From NCBI GenBank assembly GCA_031257915.1, contig JAIRNR010000107.1, positions 1-64,000 on the forward strand: DNA of 64,000 bases. Direction: 5' to 3'. The DNA comes from Bacteroidales bacterium (GTDB lineage Bacteria; Bacteroidota; Bacteroidia; Bacteroidales; P3). Below, piece after piece: positions 22,472-33,260 of the stretch. The position numbers were made by a program, and so were the translations under genes. Under the pieces are notes generated by a model. The model was not told the DNA's origin and did not search any database. It saw nothing but the letters and a program-made list of their open reading frames with translations. Every line of letters starts with the position of its first letter. Position 1 is the first letter of the stretch.

Positions 22472-23833
22472 ATGCAAAATATTGTCGCTATTGTAGGGCG
22501 TCCGAATGTGGGCAAATCAACGCTGTTCAACCGCCTTGTGCAGCGGAGAGATGCTATTGTCGATGAAACAAGTGGTGTTACCCGCGATAGAAATTACGGT
22601 GTTGGCGATTGGAACGGCAAAGAATTTTCCGTCATTGATACAGGCGGTTTTCTTACAAGCGATGAGGATATTTTTAATGGCGAAATCCGCCGTCAGATAG
22701 GACTTGCCATAGGAGAAGCGGATGTTATTCTTTTTCTTGTCGATGCCAAAGACGGTGTTACTCCGCTCGACGAAGACGTTGCTGCATTGTTGCGCAATGT
22801 AGGCAGCGGCGCAGGTGCAGCGGACGGTAGTGCGAATGATACGGCAGGCAGCGGCGCAAAAAAAATAATATTAGTTGTAAATAAAGTTGACAGCCATAAC
22901 CGCAGGGACGAAGCGGTGGAGTTTTACGCACTCGGCTTTCCGCATTATTACCCAATTTCAGCCATTAGCGGCAGCGGTACCGGCGACCTTCTTGATGAAG
23001 TTGTCCGCGACATGAAGACAGTTGAAGAGCAACCGCAGGACGATGTTCCGCGCCTTACGGTTATAGGTCGTCCGAATGTTGGAAAATCGTCAATCATAAA
23101 CGCTTTTTTGGGGCAGGAACGCCATATTGTTACCGACATCGCAGGCACCACACGCGACACAATTGATACACGATACAATCTTTTCGGTTTTGATTTTTAT
23201 CTTGTCGATACTGCCGGAGTACGTAAAAAACAAAAAGTCAGTGAAAATATAGAATTTTATTCCGTAATGCGGTCAATACGCGCAATAGAAAACAGCGATG
23301 TTTGTATCCTTATGCTTGACGCAACTGCGGGATTGGAAAGTCAGGATATAAATCTTTTTTCACTTTGTGAACGAAATAAAAAAGGTGTTGTAATTGTAGT
23401 AAATAAATGGGATTTGCCGGAAAAGGAAAATAACACTCTGAAAGAATATGAAGAGCGGATAAAACAGAGATTACAACCGTTCAGCGATGTCCCGGTAATA
23501 TTTACATCCGTACTGAAAAAACAAAGAATTTTTAAAGTTCTCGAAACAGCAAAACATGTGTATGAAAATCGCCGCATACACATATCAACATCAAAACTGA
23601 ACGATACGTTACTGCCTATTATAAAAGAAATGCCGCCGCCGATGAACAAAGGCAAACGAGTAAAAATAAATTATATAACGCAACTGCCTCTAAACTATCC
23701 GTCATTCGTTTTTTTCTGCAATCTGCCGCAATATATAAAAGATCCGTATAAGCGTTTTATAGAAAATCAGTTACGCAAAATTTTTGATTTTTGCGGCACA
23801 CCGATAGTATTGCAATTCCGCAGCAAGAATTAA
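22472..23833 (+). CDS. der: Ribosome biogenesis GTPase Der
   Basis: Two G domains ([28 protein letters not shown]). Confidence 0.97.
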   Translation: MQNIVAIVGRPNVGKSTLFNRLVQRRDAIVDETSGVTRDRNYGVGDWNGKEFSVIDTGGFLTSDEDIFNGEIRRQIGLAIGEADVILFLVDAKDGVTPLDEDVAALLRNVGSGAGAADGSANDTAGSGAKKIILVVNKVDSHNRRDEAVEFYALGFPHYYPISAISGSGTGDLLDEVVRDMKTVEEQPQDDVPRLTVIGRPNVGKSSIINAFLGQERHIVTDIAGTTRDTIDTRYNLFGFDFYLVDTAGVRKKQKVSENIEFYSVMRSIRAIENSDVCILMLDATAGLESQDINLFSLCERNKKGVVIVVNKWDLPEKENNTLKEYEERIKQRLQPFSDVPVIFTSVLKKQRIFKVLETAKHVYENRRIHISTSKLNDTLLPIIKEMPPPMNKGKRVKINYITQLPLNYPSFVFFCNLPQYIKDPYKRFIENQLRKIFDFCGTPIVLQFRSKN

Positions 23834-23843
23834 ATTATTATCA

Positions 23844-26060
23844 TTAATTATATTGTGCCAAAAACTGTATTCGCATAAGGCGGACTTCATTGCGGGAATA
23901 TTCATCTTCACCAAGTTCCGCATGTGCTCTGTCAACAGAATCGTCCTGAGCATTTTGAAAATATTCCATTATGTCCTCAATATGATAGGGGTCAAGTGTT
24001 TCCTGAATATAATAATTGATATTAAGACGTGTGCCGTTAAGAACAATTTTTTCAATTTCCCCAATCAATTCTTCAATATCCATATTTTGTGCCTGCGCAA
24101 TATCATCAAGAGAAATTCTGTTATCTATACTTTGGATAATATAAATTTTAATTGCATGTCTGCCCGCTGTCGGCGGTTTTACAATAAATTCGTCGGGACG
24201 AGTTATCTCATTTTCTTCAACATAACGTTTAATTAAATCAATAATCACCTGACCGTATTTCTGTATTTTACCAATACCGACACCTGTTATATGGAGTAAT
24301 TCCTCAGGATTTGTCGGATAACGCAGCGACATGTCTTCTAATGATGTTTCCTGAAAAATCGCATAAGGCGGAACGTTTTCGCGCCGTGCAATATCTTTTA
24401 CAACTCCTTTTAAAAGCATAAATAACTGTCTGTCGCCACCCTCACCGATTTTAATTTCAGGTACGGAATAATTAGCAGAAGAAACATCCGAATCATCACT
24501 CGTATCGGAACTGTAATCATGATCTTTTGCCACTTCAAGTAAATACGGTTTCCGGCTGAAAGCAAAACCATTTTCGGTTAATTTTAGCGCCCCCTCGTTT
24601 TCAACATCTTTGTAAAGGAGATTTTCTACTAAACACAACCTTATAACGGAACACCAGTAACGTACATCTTTATCGCTACCCTTACCGAAACAGTCAAGTT
24701 TATGATGTTTAAATGTTTTTATTGTTGAAGATATTTTGCCGACAGCCATATTAGCGATATACTCAATTTTAAATTGCTCTTTTGTCTGTTTAACAACTTC
24801 AAGAATATACAAAATATCTTGTGTCGCGTCGGTTTTTTCTTGCGGATGCAGGCAATTGTCGCATGAGCTGCAATTTTTTTCATGGTAAAATTCTCCGAAA
24901 TAATGGAGCAAAAATTTCCTGCGGCAAATAGATGTTTGGGCATACGAAATAATCTCGTCTATCAATTGGTGAGCAGTATCTTTTTCAAAGACAGTTTTAT
25001 CTTTTAAAAATCTTTCAAACTTGCGCATATCTTCCTCACAGAAAAATGCGTAACATTTGCCCTCATTACCATCTCTGCCGGCACGTCCTGTTTCCTGATA
25101 ATATCCCTCTAACGATTTGGGCATATCACGATGAATAACAAAACGCACATCAGGCTTATCTATCCCCATGCCAAATGCAATTGTGGCAACAATAACATCA
25201 ACATCTTCCATTAAAAAACTGTCTTGATTTTTTGTTCGCGTCTTTGCGTCAAGTCCCGCGTGATAGGGCAGTGCGCGTATGCCGTTCATACAAAGAATTT
25301 CTGAAAGCAAATCAACAGTTTTTCTGCTCAAACAATAAACAATGCCTGACTTTCCGGAGTTCTCACGAATAATTTTTATAATATCTCTGTCAATATTGTT
25401 AGTTTTACGGCGTACTTCGTAGTAAAGATTGTGGCGGTTAAAGGACGAAATAAAAACGTCGGCGTGGGATAGTCCGAGATTTTTTTGAATATCTTTTTGA
25501 ACTTTTGCCGTAGCGGTGGCAGTCATTGCGATAGTCGGAAACTGTTGCTCAAAGAGATTTGCCGTTTGGCGGATATTGCGGTATTCCGGACGGAAATCAT
25601 GTCCCCACTCAGAAACACAATGTGCTTCATCAACGGCAAGGAGTGAAATTTTTATTTGTTTAAAAAATGAAAGATTGTCCTCTTTTGTGAATGTTTCGGG
25701 GGCGACATAAAGCAATTTTGTTTTACCGTCAATGGTGTCGGCTTTCACCTGCTTTAATTCTTTTTGTGTCAGATGTGAATTTAAATAGTGAGCAATGTTA
25801 TTATGAGTGCCGAAATTACGCACAACATCAACCTGATTTTTCATCAATGCGATAAGAGGAGAAACTATTATAGCAGTGCCGTCAAGAATTAACGCAGGTA
25901 ACTGATAGCACAGAGATTTTCCTCCTCCTGTCGGCATAATAGCGAAGACATCATTGCCGTTTAAAACAGACAATATTACTTCTTGCTGAATACCTTTAAA
26001 ATTATTGAAACCAAATATATTATTCAGCTTCTGTTTGAGAAAATAAAGATCATAAGCCAT
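23844..26060 (-). CDS. recQ: ATP-dependent DNA helicase RecQ
   Basis: FAIMPTGGGKSLCYQLPA, DEAHCVSEWGHDFRPEY, Zn cysteines, HRDC. Confidence 0.96.
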   Translation of the reverse strand: MAYDLYFLKQKLNNIFGFNNFKGIQQEVILSVLNGNDVFAIMPTGGGKSLCYQLPALILDGTAIIVSPLIALMKNQVDVVRNFGTHNNIAHYLNSHLTQKELKQVKADTIDGKTKLLYVAPETFTKEDNLSFFKQIKISLLAVDEAHCVSEWGHDFRPEYRNIRQTANLFEQQFPTIAMTATATAKVQKDIQKNLGLSHADVFISSFNRHNLYYEVRRKTNNIDRDIIKIIRENSGKSGIVYCLSRKTVDLLSEILCMNGIRALPYHAGLDAKTRTKNQDSFLMEDVDVIVATIAFGMGIDKPDVRFVIHRDMPKSLEGYYQETGRAGRDGNEGKCYAFFCEEDMRKFERFLKDKTVFEKDTAHQLIDEIISYAQTSICRRKFLLHYFGEFYHEKNCSSCDNCLHPQEKTDATQDILYILEVVKQTKEQFKIEYIANMAVGKISSTIKTFKHHKLDCFGKGSDKDVRYWCSVIRLCLVENLLYKDVENEGALKLTENGFAFSRKPYLLEVAKDHDYSSDTSDDSDVSSANYSVPEIKIGEGGDRQLFMLLKGVVKDIARRENVPPYAIFQETSLEDMSLRYPTNPEELLHITGVGIGKIQKYGQVIIDLIKRYVEENEITRPDEFIVKPPTAGRHAIKIYIIQSIDNRISLDDIAQAQNMDIEELIGEIEKIVLNGTRLNINYYIQETLDPYHIEDIMEYFQNAQDDSVDRAHAELGEDEYSRNEVRLMRIQFLAQYN

Positions 26061-26091
26061 ATTGTTTGAGCCTTCCTTTAAAAAATTAACG

Positions 26092-26099
26092 TATCTTTG
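26092..26099 (+). promoter_or_regulatory. -7 box TATCTTTG upstream of lptB
   Basis: TATCTTTG with TTTG upstream at 26065-26068. Confidence 0.5.
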
Positions 26100-26138
26100 C
26101 CGAACGCTTTATGTAAAGATAACATTTTTTTTTAAAAT

Positions 26139-26870
26139 ATGCTACTTAAAACAGAAAATATCGTAAAAAAATACCGTCAAAGAACGGTTGTAAACAATGT
26201 GTCAATACAGGTTGAACAGGGAGAAGTTGTTGGACTTTTAGGTCCTAACGGCGCGGGTAAGACGACATCTTTTTATATAATGGTTGGATTGATTAAACCC
26301 AACAGCGGCAAGGTCTTTCTTGACGCGCAGGAAGTTACCCGCAGACCGATGTATAAACGTGCACAAATGGGTATCGGTTATCTGCCGCAGGAGGTATCCG
26401 TTTTCCGCAGCATGAGTGTCGAGGATAACATAATGACAATTTTGGAATTTGTAGAAAAAGACGAAGCAAAGCGTAAAGAGCGATTGGAATTTCTGCTCAA
26501 TGATTTGGGATTGCAAACGGTACGTAAAACAAAAGGTTTTTCGCTTTCGGGCGGAGAACGCCGTCGTACGGAAATCGCACGTGCGCTGGCTTCCGAACCG
26601 AAATTTATGCTGCTTGACGAACCATTTGCCGGCGTAGATCCTATTGCGGTGGAAGACATAAAACAAATTGTAAAAAAACTCAAAGAAAAAAACATAGGTA
26701 TTCTTATAACCGACCATAATGCACACGAGACTCTTTCCATTACGGACAGGTCCTATCTGCTTTTTGAAGGAAAAATTTTAAAACAGGGAAATTCTATTGA
26801 ACTCGCTAACGATTCCGAAGTACGCGAAAAGTATCTTGGGGAACATTTTGAATTGAAACTTAATGCGTGA
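26139..26870 (+). CDS. lptB: LPS export ABC transporter ATP-binding protein
   Basis: GLLGPNGAGKTTSFYIMVG, LSGGERRRTEIARAL, LLDEPFAGVDPIAV. Confidence 0.96.
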   Translation: MLLKTENIVKKYRQRTVVNNVSIQVEQGEVVGLLGPNGAGKTTSFYIMVGLIKPNSGKVFLDAQEVTRRPMYKRAQMGIGYLPQEVSVFRSMSVEDNIMTILEFVEKDEAKRKERLEFLLNDLGLQTVRKTKGFSLSGGERRRTEIARALASEPKFMLLDEPFAGVDPIAVEDIKQIVKKLKEKNIGILITDHNAHETLSITDRSYLLFEGKILKQGNSIELANDSEVREKYLGEHFELKLNA

Positions 26871-26885
26871 TTTTTTCAGCATTTA

Positions 26886-29276
26886 TCACAGGCAACGAGA
26901 CGCAATCTGATAGATAAGAGTAGAAATAATGTAGGCTACAGATGTCGTGTAGAAAATTAAAAACAACGCCCACTTCCACGATTCACTTTCACGGCGTACG
27001 GCAGAGAAAACGGCAACACAGGGCATATACAAAAGAATAAATGAAATAAATGTAAGTGCCGTCAGTGGTGTAAAAATTTGCGATACGTCAAATAAAATTT
27101 GCATTGTGCTTGCAACGGTTTCTTTTGCGGCAATACCACTTAACAGGCAAATTCCCATTTTCCAGTCAAAGCCCATAGGGCGCAGTATCGGCTCTATAAA
27201 ATGTCCTGTTTGTCCGAGATATGACTGTTCTAATTGATATGCCGCAGCATAAGAAGCAGTATTTGCGGAAAAAGCGGCAACAGTGCCGGATGTTACAGTC
27301 GGAACACTGGCTATGTCCGCAGCATCAAATGTAGCACGCGGGAAATATCCAAGCACCCATATAACCACCGACAGTATCAAAATCACACCGCCGATTTTGT
27401 GCAAAAAATGCTGTGCGCGTATTCTCATACTGTGCCACACAAAGCGTATAGTCGGCATACGATATGGAGGCATTTCCATAACAAACGGACTTTCCTCATG
27501 CCGCAACAAAACCTTGTGAAACAGCAGTGCAGATAGAATGGAAATTAAAATACCGAAAAGATAAATACCGAATATTACTGTGCCCGCCATGGCTGGCGCA
27601 AAGAAAGTGCCGACCAAAAGAATATAAACAGGCAACCGCGCACTGCACGACATAAACGGAATTATCATCATTGTAACAATTCTGTCTTTACGGTTTTCAA
27701 TAGTACGTGTAGCCATAATAGCAGGAACATTGCAGCCGAAACCAATAATTAAAGGTACAAACGACCGTCCGTGCAGCCCGATTGTGTGCATAAATTTATC
27801 CATAATAAACGCTACACGTGCCATATAGCCTGTTGCTTCCATTATGGAAATAAAGAAAAACAGAATAAGAATATTTGGTAAAAATACAATCACGCCGCCA
27901 ATACCCGCAAGTACTCCGTCAAGCATTAAATCTTTAAACCATCCGTTCGGCAAATCACGGTGCAACGTTTCACCCAACCAGGCAATGCCTGCTTCAATCC
28001 AATCCATAGGATATTGTCCGACAAAAAACGTTGTTTGAAACATCACCCATAAAAAGAAAAGAAAAATCGGAAACCCCCATACTTTATGAGTCAGCACACT
28101 GTCAATTTTATTATCGCGCGAATGTACTTTGCTTTTTAAATGTGGATTTTCTTTATACGTTTCTTTCAAAATGCCATTAACAAACGCATAACGTCCGTTA
28201 GATAATACCTGGTCAGGTTCTTCTTCATAAATTTCGCGCAGTCGCACACGTATTGCCTCTGCACGTGCTTTAAGGGCTGTCGGATTGGAAAGATTTAGCG
28301 GTGCAGTGTCGTCTTCAATTAACTTTATTGCTAAAAATCGGGATGAATAAATATCCGTATATTTCGGATCTTTAATTATTTCATGTTGTAAATCACGAAT
28401 ATTGTTTTCCACATCCTCATTGTATGGAATATGAATATGGCGATTTGTCTTTTCTTCGTTATTATAAATCTCTATTATCTTATTTAGCAGATTTTCTTTG
28501 CCAAATCCTGTTTTCGCAACAGTTTCAACGGCTGGTGCACCAAGTAATTTTCCAAATAAATCCACATCCAATACAGACCCCATTTTGCGCATTTCATCGC
28601 TCATATTGAGTGATAGCAGTAATGTCATATCCATATCTATAAGCAGAGTTGTGAGGTAGAGATTGCGCTCTATATTTGAAGTGTCTATTACATTTATAAC
28701 AATATCCGGACGTTTTTTGACAAGTGCATCCCTCACAAATTTTTCTTCCGGCGAATATGGCGATAACGAATATGTTCCGGGTAAATCGGTGAGTTCTATT
28801 TCGTAGCCATTGTAAGTAAATGTTGTTGATTTTTTATCAACGGTAACTCCTCCGTAATTGCCCACGTGTTCAAATTGTCCGGAGAGCATATTATATAAAG
28901 ACGTTTTACCTGCGTTAGGATTGCCTGCCATGCAAACAGTAATACGGTTGCCGTTTCTTGTTATGGCAGGTGTCGTATTGTGATGTGTGTTTGTTCCGCT
29001 GATATTTGCTAATTGCAACGGTCCTTTTGTGTGCGCGTCCTGACTTTGCTCCTGCACCAACTCAACCTCAATCTGCATTGCCTCCTCTTTGCGCAGGGAA
29101 ATTTCACTGTTGAGAATTTTATATACAACAGGATCACGTAGCGGTGCGGAGTGCAGTACTTCTATAGTTTGTCCCTTTACAAACCCCATTTCCGTAATAC
29201 GGTGACGAAATGCGCTGCGTCCCTTAACGCGAATAATGCGTACTTTTTGCCCCTGATTTATTTCCGACAAACCCAT
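26886..29276 (-). CDS. feoB: Ferrous iron transporter, FeoA-FeoB fusion
   Basis: N-terminal FeoA-like domain (VKGRSAFRHRITEMGFVKGQTIEVL), then GNPNAGKTSLYNMLSG and the FeoB membrane core. Confidence 0.95.
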   Translation of the reverse strand: MGLSEINQGQKVRIIRVKGRSAFRHRITEMGFVKGQTIEVLHSAPLRDPVVYKILNSEISLRKEEAMQIEVELVQEQSQDAHTKGPLQLANISGTNTHHNTTPAITRNGNRITVCMAGNPNAGKTSLYNMLSGQFEHVGNYGGVTVDKKSTTFTYNGYEIELTDLPGTYSLSPYSPEEKFVRDALVKKRPDIVINVIDTSNIERNLYLTTLLIDMDMTLLLSLNMSDEMRKMGSVLDVDLFGKLLGAPAVETVAKTGFGKENLLNKIIEIYNNEEKTNRHIHIPYNEDVENNIRDLQHEIIKDPKYTDIYSSRFLAIKLIEDDTAPLNLSNPTALKARAEAIRVRLREIYEEEPDQVLSNGRYAFVNGILKETYKENPHLKSKVHSRDNKIDSVLTHKVWGFPIFLFFLWVMFQTTFFVGQYPMDWIEAGIAWLGETLHRDLPNGWFKDLMLDGVLAGIGGVIVFLPNILILFFFISIMEATGYMARVAFIMDKFMHTIGLHGRSFVPLIIGFGCNVPAIMATRTIENRKDRIVTMMIIPFMSCSARLPVYILLVGTFFAPAMAGTVIFGIYLFGILISILSALLFHKVLLRHEESPFVMEMPPYRMPTIRFVWHSMRIRAQHFLHKIGGVILILSVVIWVLGYFPRATFDAADIASVPTVTSGTVAAFSANTASYAAAYQLEQSYLGQTGHFIEPILRPMGFDWKMGICLLSGIAAKETVASTMQILFDVSQIFTPLTALTFISFILLYMPCVAVFSAVRRESESWKWALFLIFYTTSVAYIISTLIYQIASRCL

Positions 29277-29473
29277 TTTTACAAAGATACAATCTTAATA
29301 ACATTTACACAATACCCAATTTTAGGGATTGCGTAAGTACATCTGCCGAACAGAAAGTCAGTGCATTAAACTTAGATGTGAGAATAAATATCCATGAAAC
29401 GTTTCAATTTACACACAGACGAATAAAAATTGAGGGAAGAGAATTTATAGAGTAAATTTATAAACGTGCGAAC

Positions 29474-30244
29474 CTAATTAAATATATTTTTCAGAAACAG
29501 GATTTGCTCATGTGCCGTCCAGTCTATACGAACAGGAACGATGGTTGTGTAATCTTCCGCAAGAGCATTTAAATCGGTTTCTTTATCGTCGTCGTTATTG
29601 TTCAATTCTCCCGCAATCCAATAATACGGAACGCTAAAGAAATCCTCTCTTTCCACGACAATATCTTTCCACACTTCGTTGTAGGATTGACGTGCTATTT
29701 TAATACCTTTTATGTTTTTAATATTTGGAAAATTTACATTCCAGCAAAACGGTGTGCCGTTATTCGCTTTAATAAGTTCTTCGCGGTGAGTAATTGCCGT
29801 TTCAAGAATTTTCTCAACATATTTTAGTCCCTCGCCTTTGCTGAAATCAACTTGAAAAGAATGATCAATTGTAGAAAAACCAATAGAGGGAATACCTGTT
29901 AATGCCCCTTCTATCGCAGCAGCCATAGTGCCGGAATAAATAATATTTGTTGAAGCATTGGATCCGTGATTTATGCCCGACAGTACAAAGTCGGGTTTCT
30001 CATTGCCGAGTACTTTCTGAATAGCAATTTTTACGCAATCGGCAGGTGTTCCGCTGCACTGATAAAAACCGGTACTTTCTTTAAACAGCCTGAGCGGTTC
30101 CGTAAAGGTTACAGCGTGGCTTTGTCCTGACCGCGGACGGTCGGGCGCAACGACAGTAACATCGCCGTATTCTTTTGCAATGTCGGCAAGTTTTTTCAAG
30201 CCTTGAGCATGGATACTGTCGTCATTTGAAATTACAATCTTCAT
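29474..30244 (-). CDS. surE: 5'/3'-nucleotidase SurE
   Basis: MKIVISNDDSIHAQGLKKLA...VVAPDRPRSGQSHAVTF; the second ATG at 30244 fits the family better than 30253. Confidence 0.94.
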   Translation of the reverse strand: MKIVISNDDSIHAQGLKKLADIAKEYGDVTVVAPDRPRSGQSHAVTFTEPLRLFKESTGFYQCSGTPADCVKIAIQKVLGNEKPDFVLSGINHGSNASTNIIYSGTMAAAIEGALTGIPSIGFSTIDHSFQVDFSKGEGLKYVEKILETAITHREELIKANNGTPFCWNVNFPNIKNIKGIKIARQSYNEVWKDIVVEREDFFSVPYYWIAGELNNNDDDKETDLNALAEDYTTIVPVRIDWTAHEQILFLKNIFN

Positions 30245-31280
30245 TTGTTTCAAATATTTTGTTTTGCAGTCGGATAGATTCCGTATGGATAACTGAAAGA
30301 ATTTTATCTACAAATTCTTTATTTAAACCGAGTTCTTCACATTGTTTGCTGCAAGTATCCATCACTTTTTTCCAACGTTCAAATTGTAAAACGCTTATAT
30401 TTTCTTTCTTTTTCAATTCACCCATTTCAACAGCCCTTTTCATTCTGTGAGAAAGCATTGAAAGTAATTCTTTGTCTAAATCGTCAAGTACGGTACGGTA
30501 TTGTTCAATTTTGTCGGAAACAGTGTAACTATCTCTAAAGATTAATGAAGAATATATTTTGAAAAAAGCGTCGGGTGTAAGTTGTTGTGCGCTGTCACTC
30601 AGTGCTTCATCGGGACAGGGGTGGACTTCTATCATAAGTCCGTCTGTTTCCATATTTATTGCTGTTTGACATAACTCTTTCAAATGGCGGCGGTCGCCGG
30701 AAATATGGCTTGGGTCGCAAATAATCGGAATTTCCTGCTTTTCCTGTTTTAATTCAAGCATTATTTCCCACATCGGGGCGTTGCGATAGGGGGTAAAATT
30801 ATATTGACGAAATCCTCTATGTATTGCTCCGACTTTTTCTATACCCACCTGTTGCAATCTGTCAATAGCACCAATCCAAAGCGCAAGGTCGGGCGATACG
30901 GGATTTTTTACCCATACAGGAATATCAGGAGTATCTTTAAGTGCGTCCGCAATCTCCTGAACGGCGAAAGGACTGCCTGTCGTACGCGCACCAATCCACA
31001 ACACATCTACACCATATTTTATACAAAGTGCAACATGTTCGGCAGAGGCAACCTCTACCATAATTTTTATATTATGCGTTTCCTTAATTTTTGTGAGCCA
31101 GCGTAAAGCAACTTCACCGTAGCCCTCAAAGCATCCCGGCGATGTTCTGGGTTTCCACACCCCAGCACGTAATGCGTAAAAATACTTTGCTTGCTTAACT
31201 TCCTGTGCTACGGCATCCAGTTGTTCAAAACTTTCGGCACTGCATGGTCCTGATATTAGGTAGAAATTGTCTTTTGACAT
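30222..31280 (-). CDS. Bifunctional 3-deoxy-7-phosphoheptulonate synthase / chorismate mutase
   Basis: LISGPCSAESFEQLDAVAQEVK...RAGVWKPRTSPGCFEG; C-terminal chorismate mutase-like LDDLDKELLSMLSHRMKRAVEMGELKKKENI. Confidence 0.93.
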   Translation of the reverse strand: MSKDNFYLISGPCSAESFEQLDAVAQEVKQAKYFYALRAGVWKPRTSPGCFEGYGEVALRWLTKIKETHNIKIMVEVASAEHVALCIKYGVDVLWIGARTTGSPFAVQEIADALKDTPDIPVWVKNPVSPDLALWIGAIDRLQQVGIEKVGAIHRGFRQYNFTPYRNAPMWEIMLELKQEKQEIPIICDPSHISGDRRHLKELCQTAINMETDGLMIEVHPCPDEALSDSAQQLTPDAFFKIYSSLIFRDSYTVSDKIEQYRTVLDDLDKELLSMLSHRMKRAVEMGELKKKENISVLQFERWKKVMDTCSKQCEELGLNKEFVDKILSVIHTESIRLQNKIFETNEDCNFK

Positions 31281-31486
31281 TAGGACTGCAAAGGTAGTGA
31301 TTTCCTTTGTAATTTTTTCTTATAATATCCCGATTCGATAATGCCGTCAATAGAAATATTTGTGTGCGGTTTTTGCTTATATATATAAATATAATAAAAA
31401 AAATGTTAATTCGTCTGTATGGAACCGAATAATTTTTTAAGTAAATTTGTATAAGAGAAATCAAAAATCAAAATCTTCACAAAATC

Positions 31487-33025
31487 ATGAAAAAATTGAA
31501 TGTATTTTTAGTTATAGCGACACTGTCGCTGACAATGAACAATCTTTTTGCGGCTGACACCGTAACAAACGGAACGATAAACGAAACAGTTAATTGGATT
31601 CTTACAACCGATAGCGTATTTACTGTAAGCGGAGAGGGCGATATGCCTGATTATAACAGTTGGGGTAGTCCATGGTATAATGATAGACAGAAAATAAAAG
31701 ATGTTGTTATCGAAACAGGTGTAACAAGAATTGGGAACAACGCTTTTAACTCTTGCAGTAATTTGTTTTCTGTCATTATAGGAGACAGTGTTAAAAGTAT
31801 TGGAAGAAGTGCCTTTGAGAATGGTGAAAATTTATATTCTGTTGTGTTTGGACGCGGCATAAAAGAAATAGATATGTACGCTTTTGAAAATTGTAACAAT
31901 TTAAGTACTGTCAGTTTTAATGCAGACAGTTGTGGGGATTTTAGCATGGGGTTTAGTCACCCATTCAGTAATATCACAACATTAGAAACAATAAATATAG
32001 GAAGTAATGTAAAGAGAATTCCTGCATACTTTGCCTATAGATTAAAATTGCGCAGTATTGATATTCCAAACAGCGTAACAAGTATAGGTGTTTCTGCTTT
32101 TGGTTTTTGCGACAGTTTAACCGATGTTATAATAGGGAGTGGCGTCAAAAAAATTGAATACTCTGCCTTTGGATATTGCGGCAATTTGGCAAACGTTTAT
32201 TTTAATGCGGACAGTTGTGTAAATTTTGCTGTTACCACATTTACCAATGATACAATGTTGCAAACAATAAATATAGGAAATAATGTAAAATTAATTCCTT
32301 CCAATTTCGCCAAAGAATTAAGACTAAGTTACATTGATATTCCCAACAGTGTGCAACTTATTGGTGGATCCGCTTTCTATAATTGTACAAACTTGCTTTC
32401 TGTCAGTATGGGAAATGGTGTTAAAAATATTGGAGATTATGCTTTTTCCGGTTGCACAAATTTGGCAAATATAAACTTCTCCGACAGTTTGAAAATTATT
32501 GGTAGCAATGCATTTGCGTATTGTAGAAACATAATATCTATTACAATTCCCGAGAGTGTAACGAGCATTGGAAGCTACGCTTTTTCTAATATGTTAAGTT
32601 TGGATACCGTTAGAGTTTTTTGGGATATGCCTGTTGATATAGAAAGTATGGGGGTTTTTTCCGGAGTACCTGACATCTCTCAAACAAAATTGATTGTTCC
32701 CTGTTCTGCAATACAGGATTATAAAGCAGCCAGCGATTGGAAAAAATTTGATGTGATCTGTGACGGCTATAATGTGAACACTGAAAACACATTAAAAGCA
32801 GGTTATAAAGCGTTATTATCCTATCCGAATCCTACCGTAAATGGTGTTGTTACTATAAAACCGACAAAAGCCGGCGAAGCATTGGAAATATACAATATCG
32901 CAGGAAAACGTGTCGGCATAAGGGTAACGTCGGAACAGGAAAGTACGCTGAATTTACAGGAATTGCCCAAAGGAGCTTACTTCGTAAAAGTTGGCGGCAA
33001 AACAGCCAAAGTGGTTAAACTATAA
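31487..33025 (+). CDS. Secreted BspA-type leucine-rich-repeat protein with T9SS C-terminal domain
   Basis: Repeated IPNSVTSIGxSAFxxCxxLxxVxIGxGVKxI; C-terminal SYPNPTVNGVVTI...LPKGAYFVKVGG. Confidence 0.9.
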   Translation: MKKLNVFLVIATLSLTMNNLFAADTVTNGTINETVNWILTTDSVFTVSGEGDMPDYNSWGSPWYNDRQKIKDVVIETGVTRIGNNAFNSCSNLFSVIIGDSVKSIGRSAFENGENLYSVVFGRGIKEIDMYAFENCNNLSTVSFNADSCGDFSMGFSHPFSNITTLETINIGSNVKRIPAYFAYRLKLRSIDIPNSVTSIGVSAFGFCDSLTDVIIGSGVKKIEYSAFGYCGNLANVYFNADSCVNFAVTTFTNDTMLQTINIGNNVKLIPSNFAKELRLSYIDIPNSVQLIGGSAFYNCTNLLSVSMGNGVKNIGDYAFSGCTNLANINFSDSLKIIGSNAFAYCRNIISITIPESVTSIGSYAFSNMLSLDTVRVFWDMPVDIESMGVFSGVPDISQTKLIVPCSAIQDYKAASDWKKFDVICDGYNVNTENTLKAGYKALLSYPNPTVNGVVTIKPTKAGEALEIYNIAGKRVGIRVTSEQESTLNLQELPKGAYFVKVGGKTAKVVKL

Positions 33026-33058
33026 TACCTCTTTTATCGTTCCGAACTCACCCCACAC

Positions 33059-33108
33059 GTTTGCTGCTTGATAGGCGCACTGCGCCGAATATGAATAATT
33101 CAGCAAAC
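33059..33108. repeat. Nested inverted repeat (outer GTTTGCTG/CAGCAAAC, inner GGCGCA-c-TGCGCC)
   Basis: Read directly; lies after the BspA-like CDS and is followed by TTTT. Confidence 0.6.
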
Positions 33109-33183
33109 TTTTAGAACATCAAAGAAATTAGATTTTCAACAAACAGTCATAATTATTAGGGTAAAGCAACCGTAAAAAATGCG

Positions 33184-33191
33184 TATATTTG
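33184..33191 (+). promoter_or_regulatory. -7 box TATATTTG upstream of the DUF3078 gene
   Basis: Matches TAnnTTTG. Confidence 0.45.
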
Positions 33192-33260
33192 CACCGCTTT
33201 GTATTGCTTCCTCCCCCTTAATGTTTTTCAAGAGTGTAGTTGCCGATTATTGTAATTATT

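Noticed and set aside
26886-29276. FeoA-FeoB fusion as a novelty
   Set aside because: This fusion is known and common in Bacteroidetes.
30222-31280. DAHP synthase/chorismate mutase fusion as a novelty
   Set aside because: This bifunctional arrangement is well known in Bacteroidetes.
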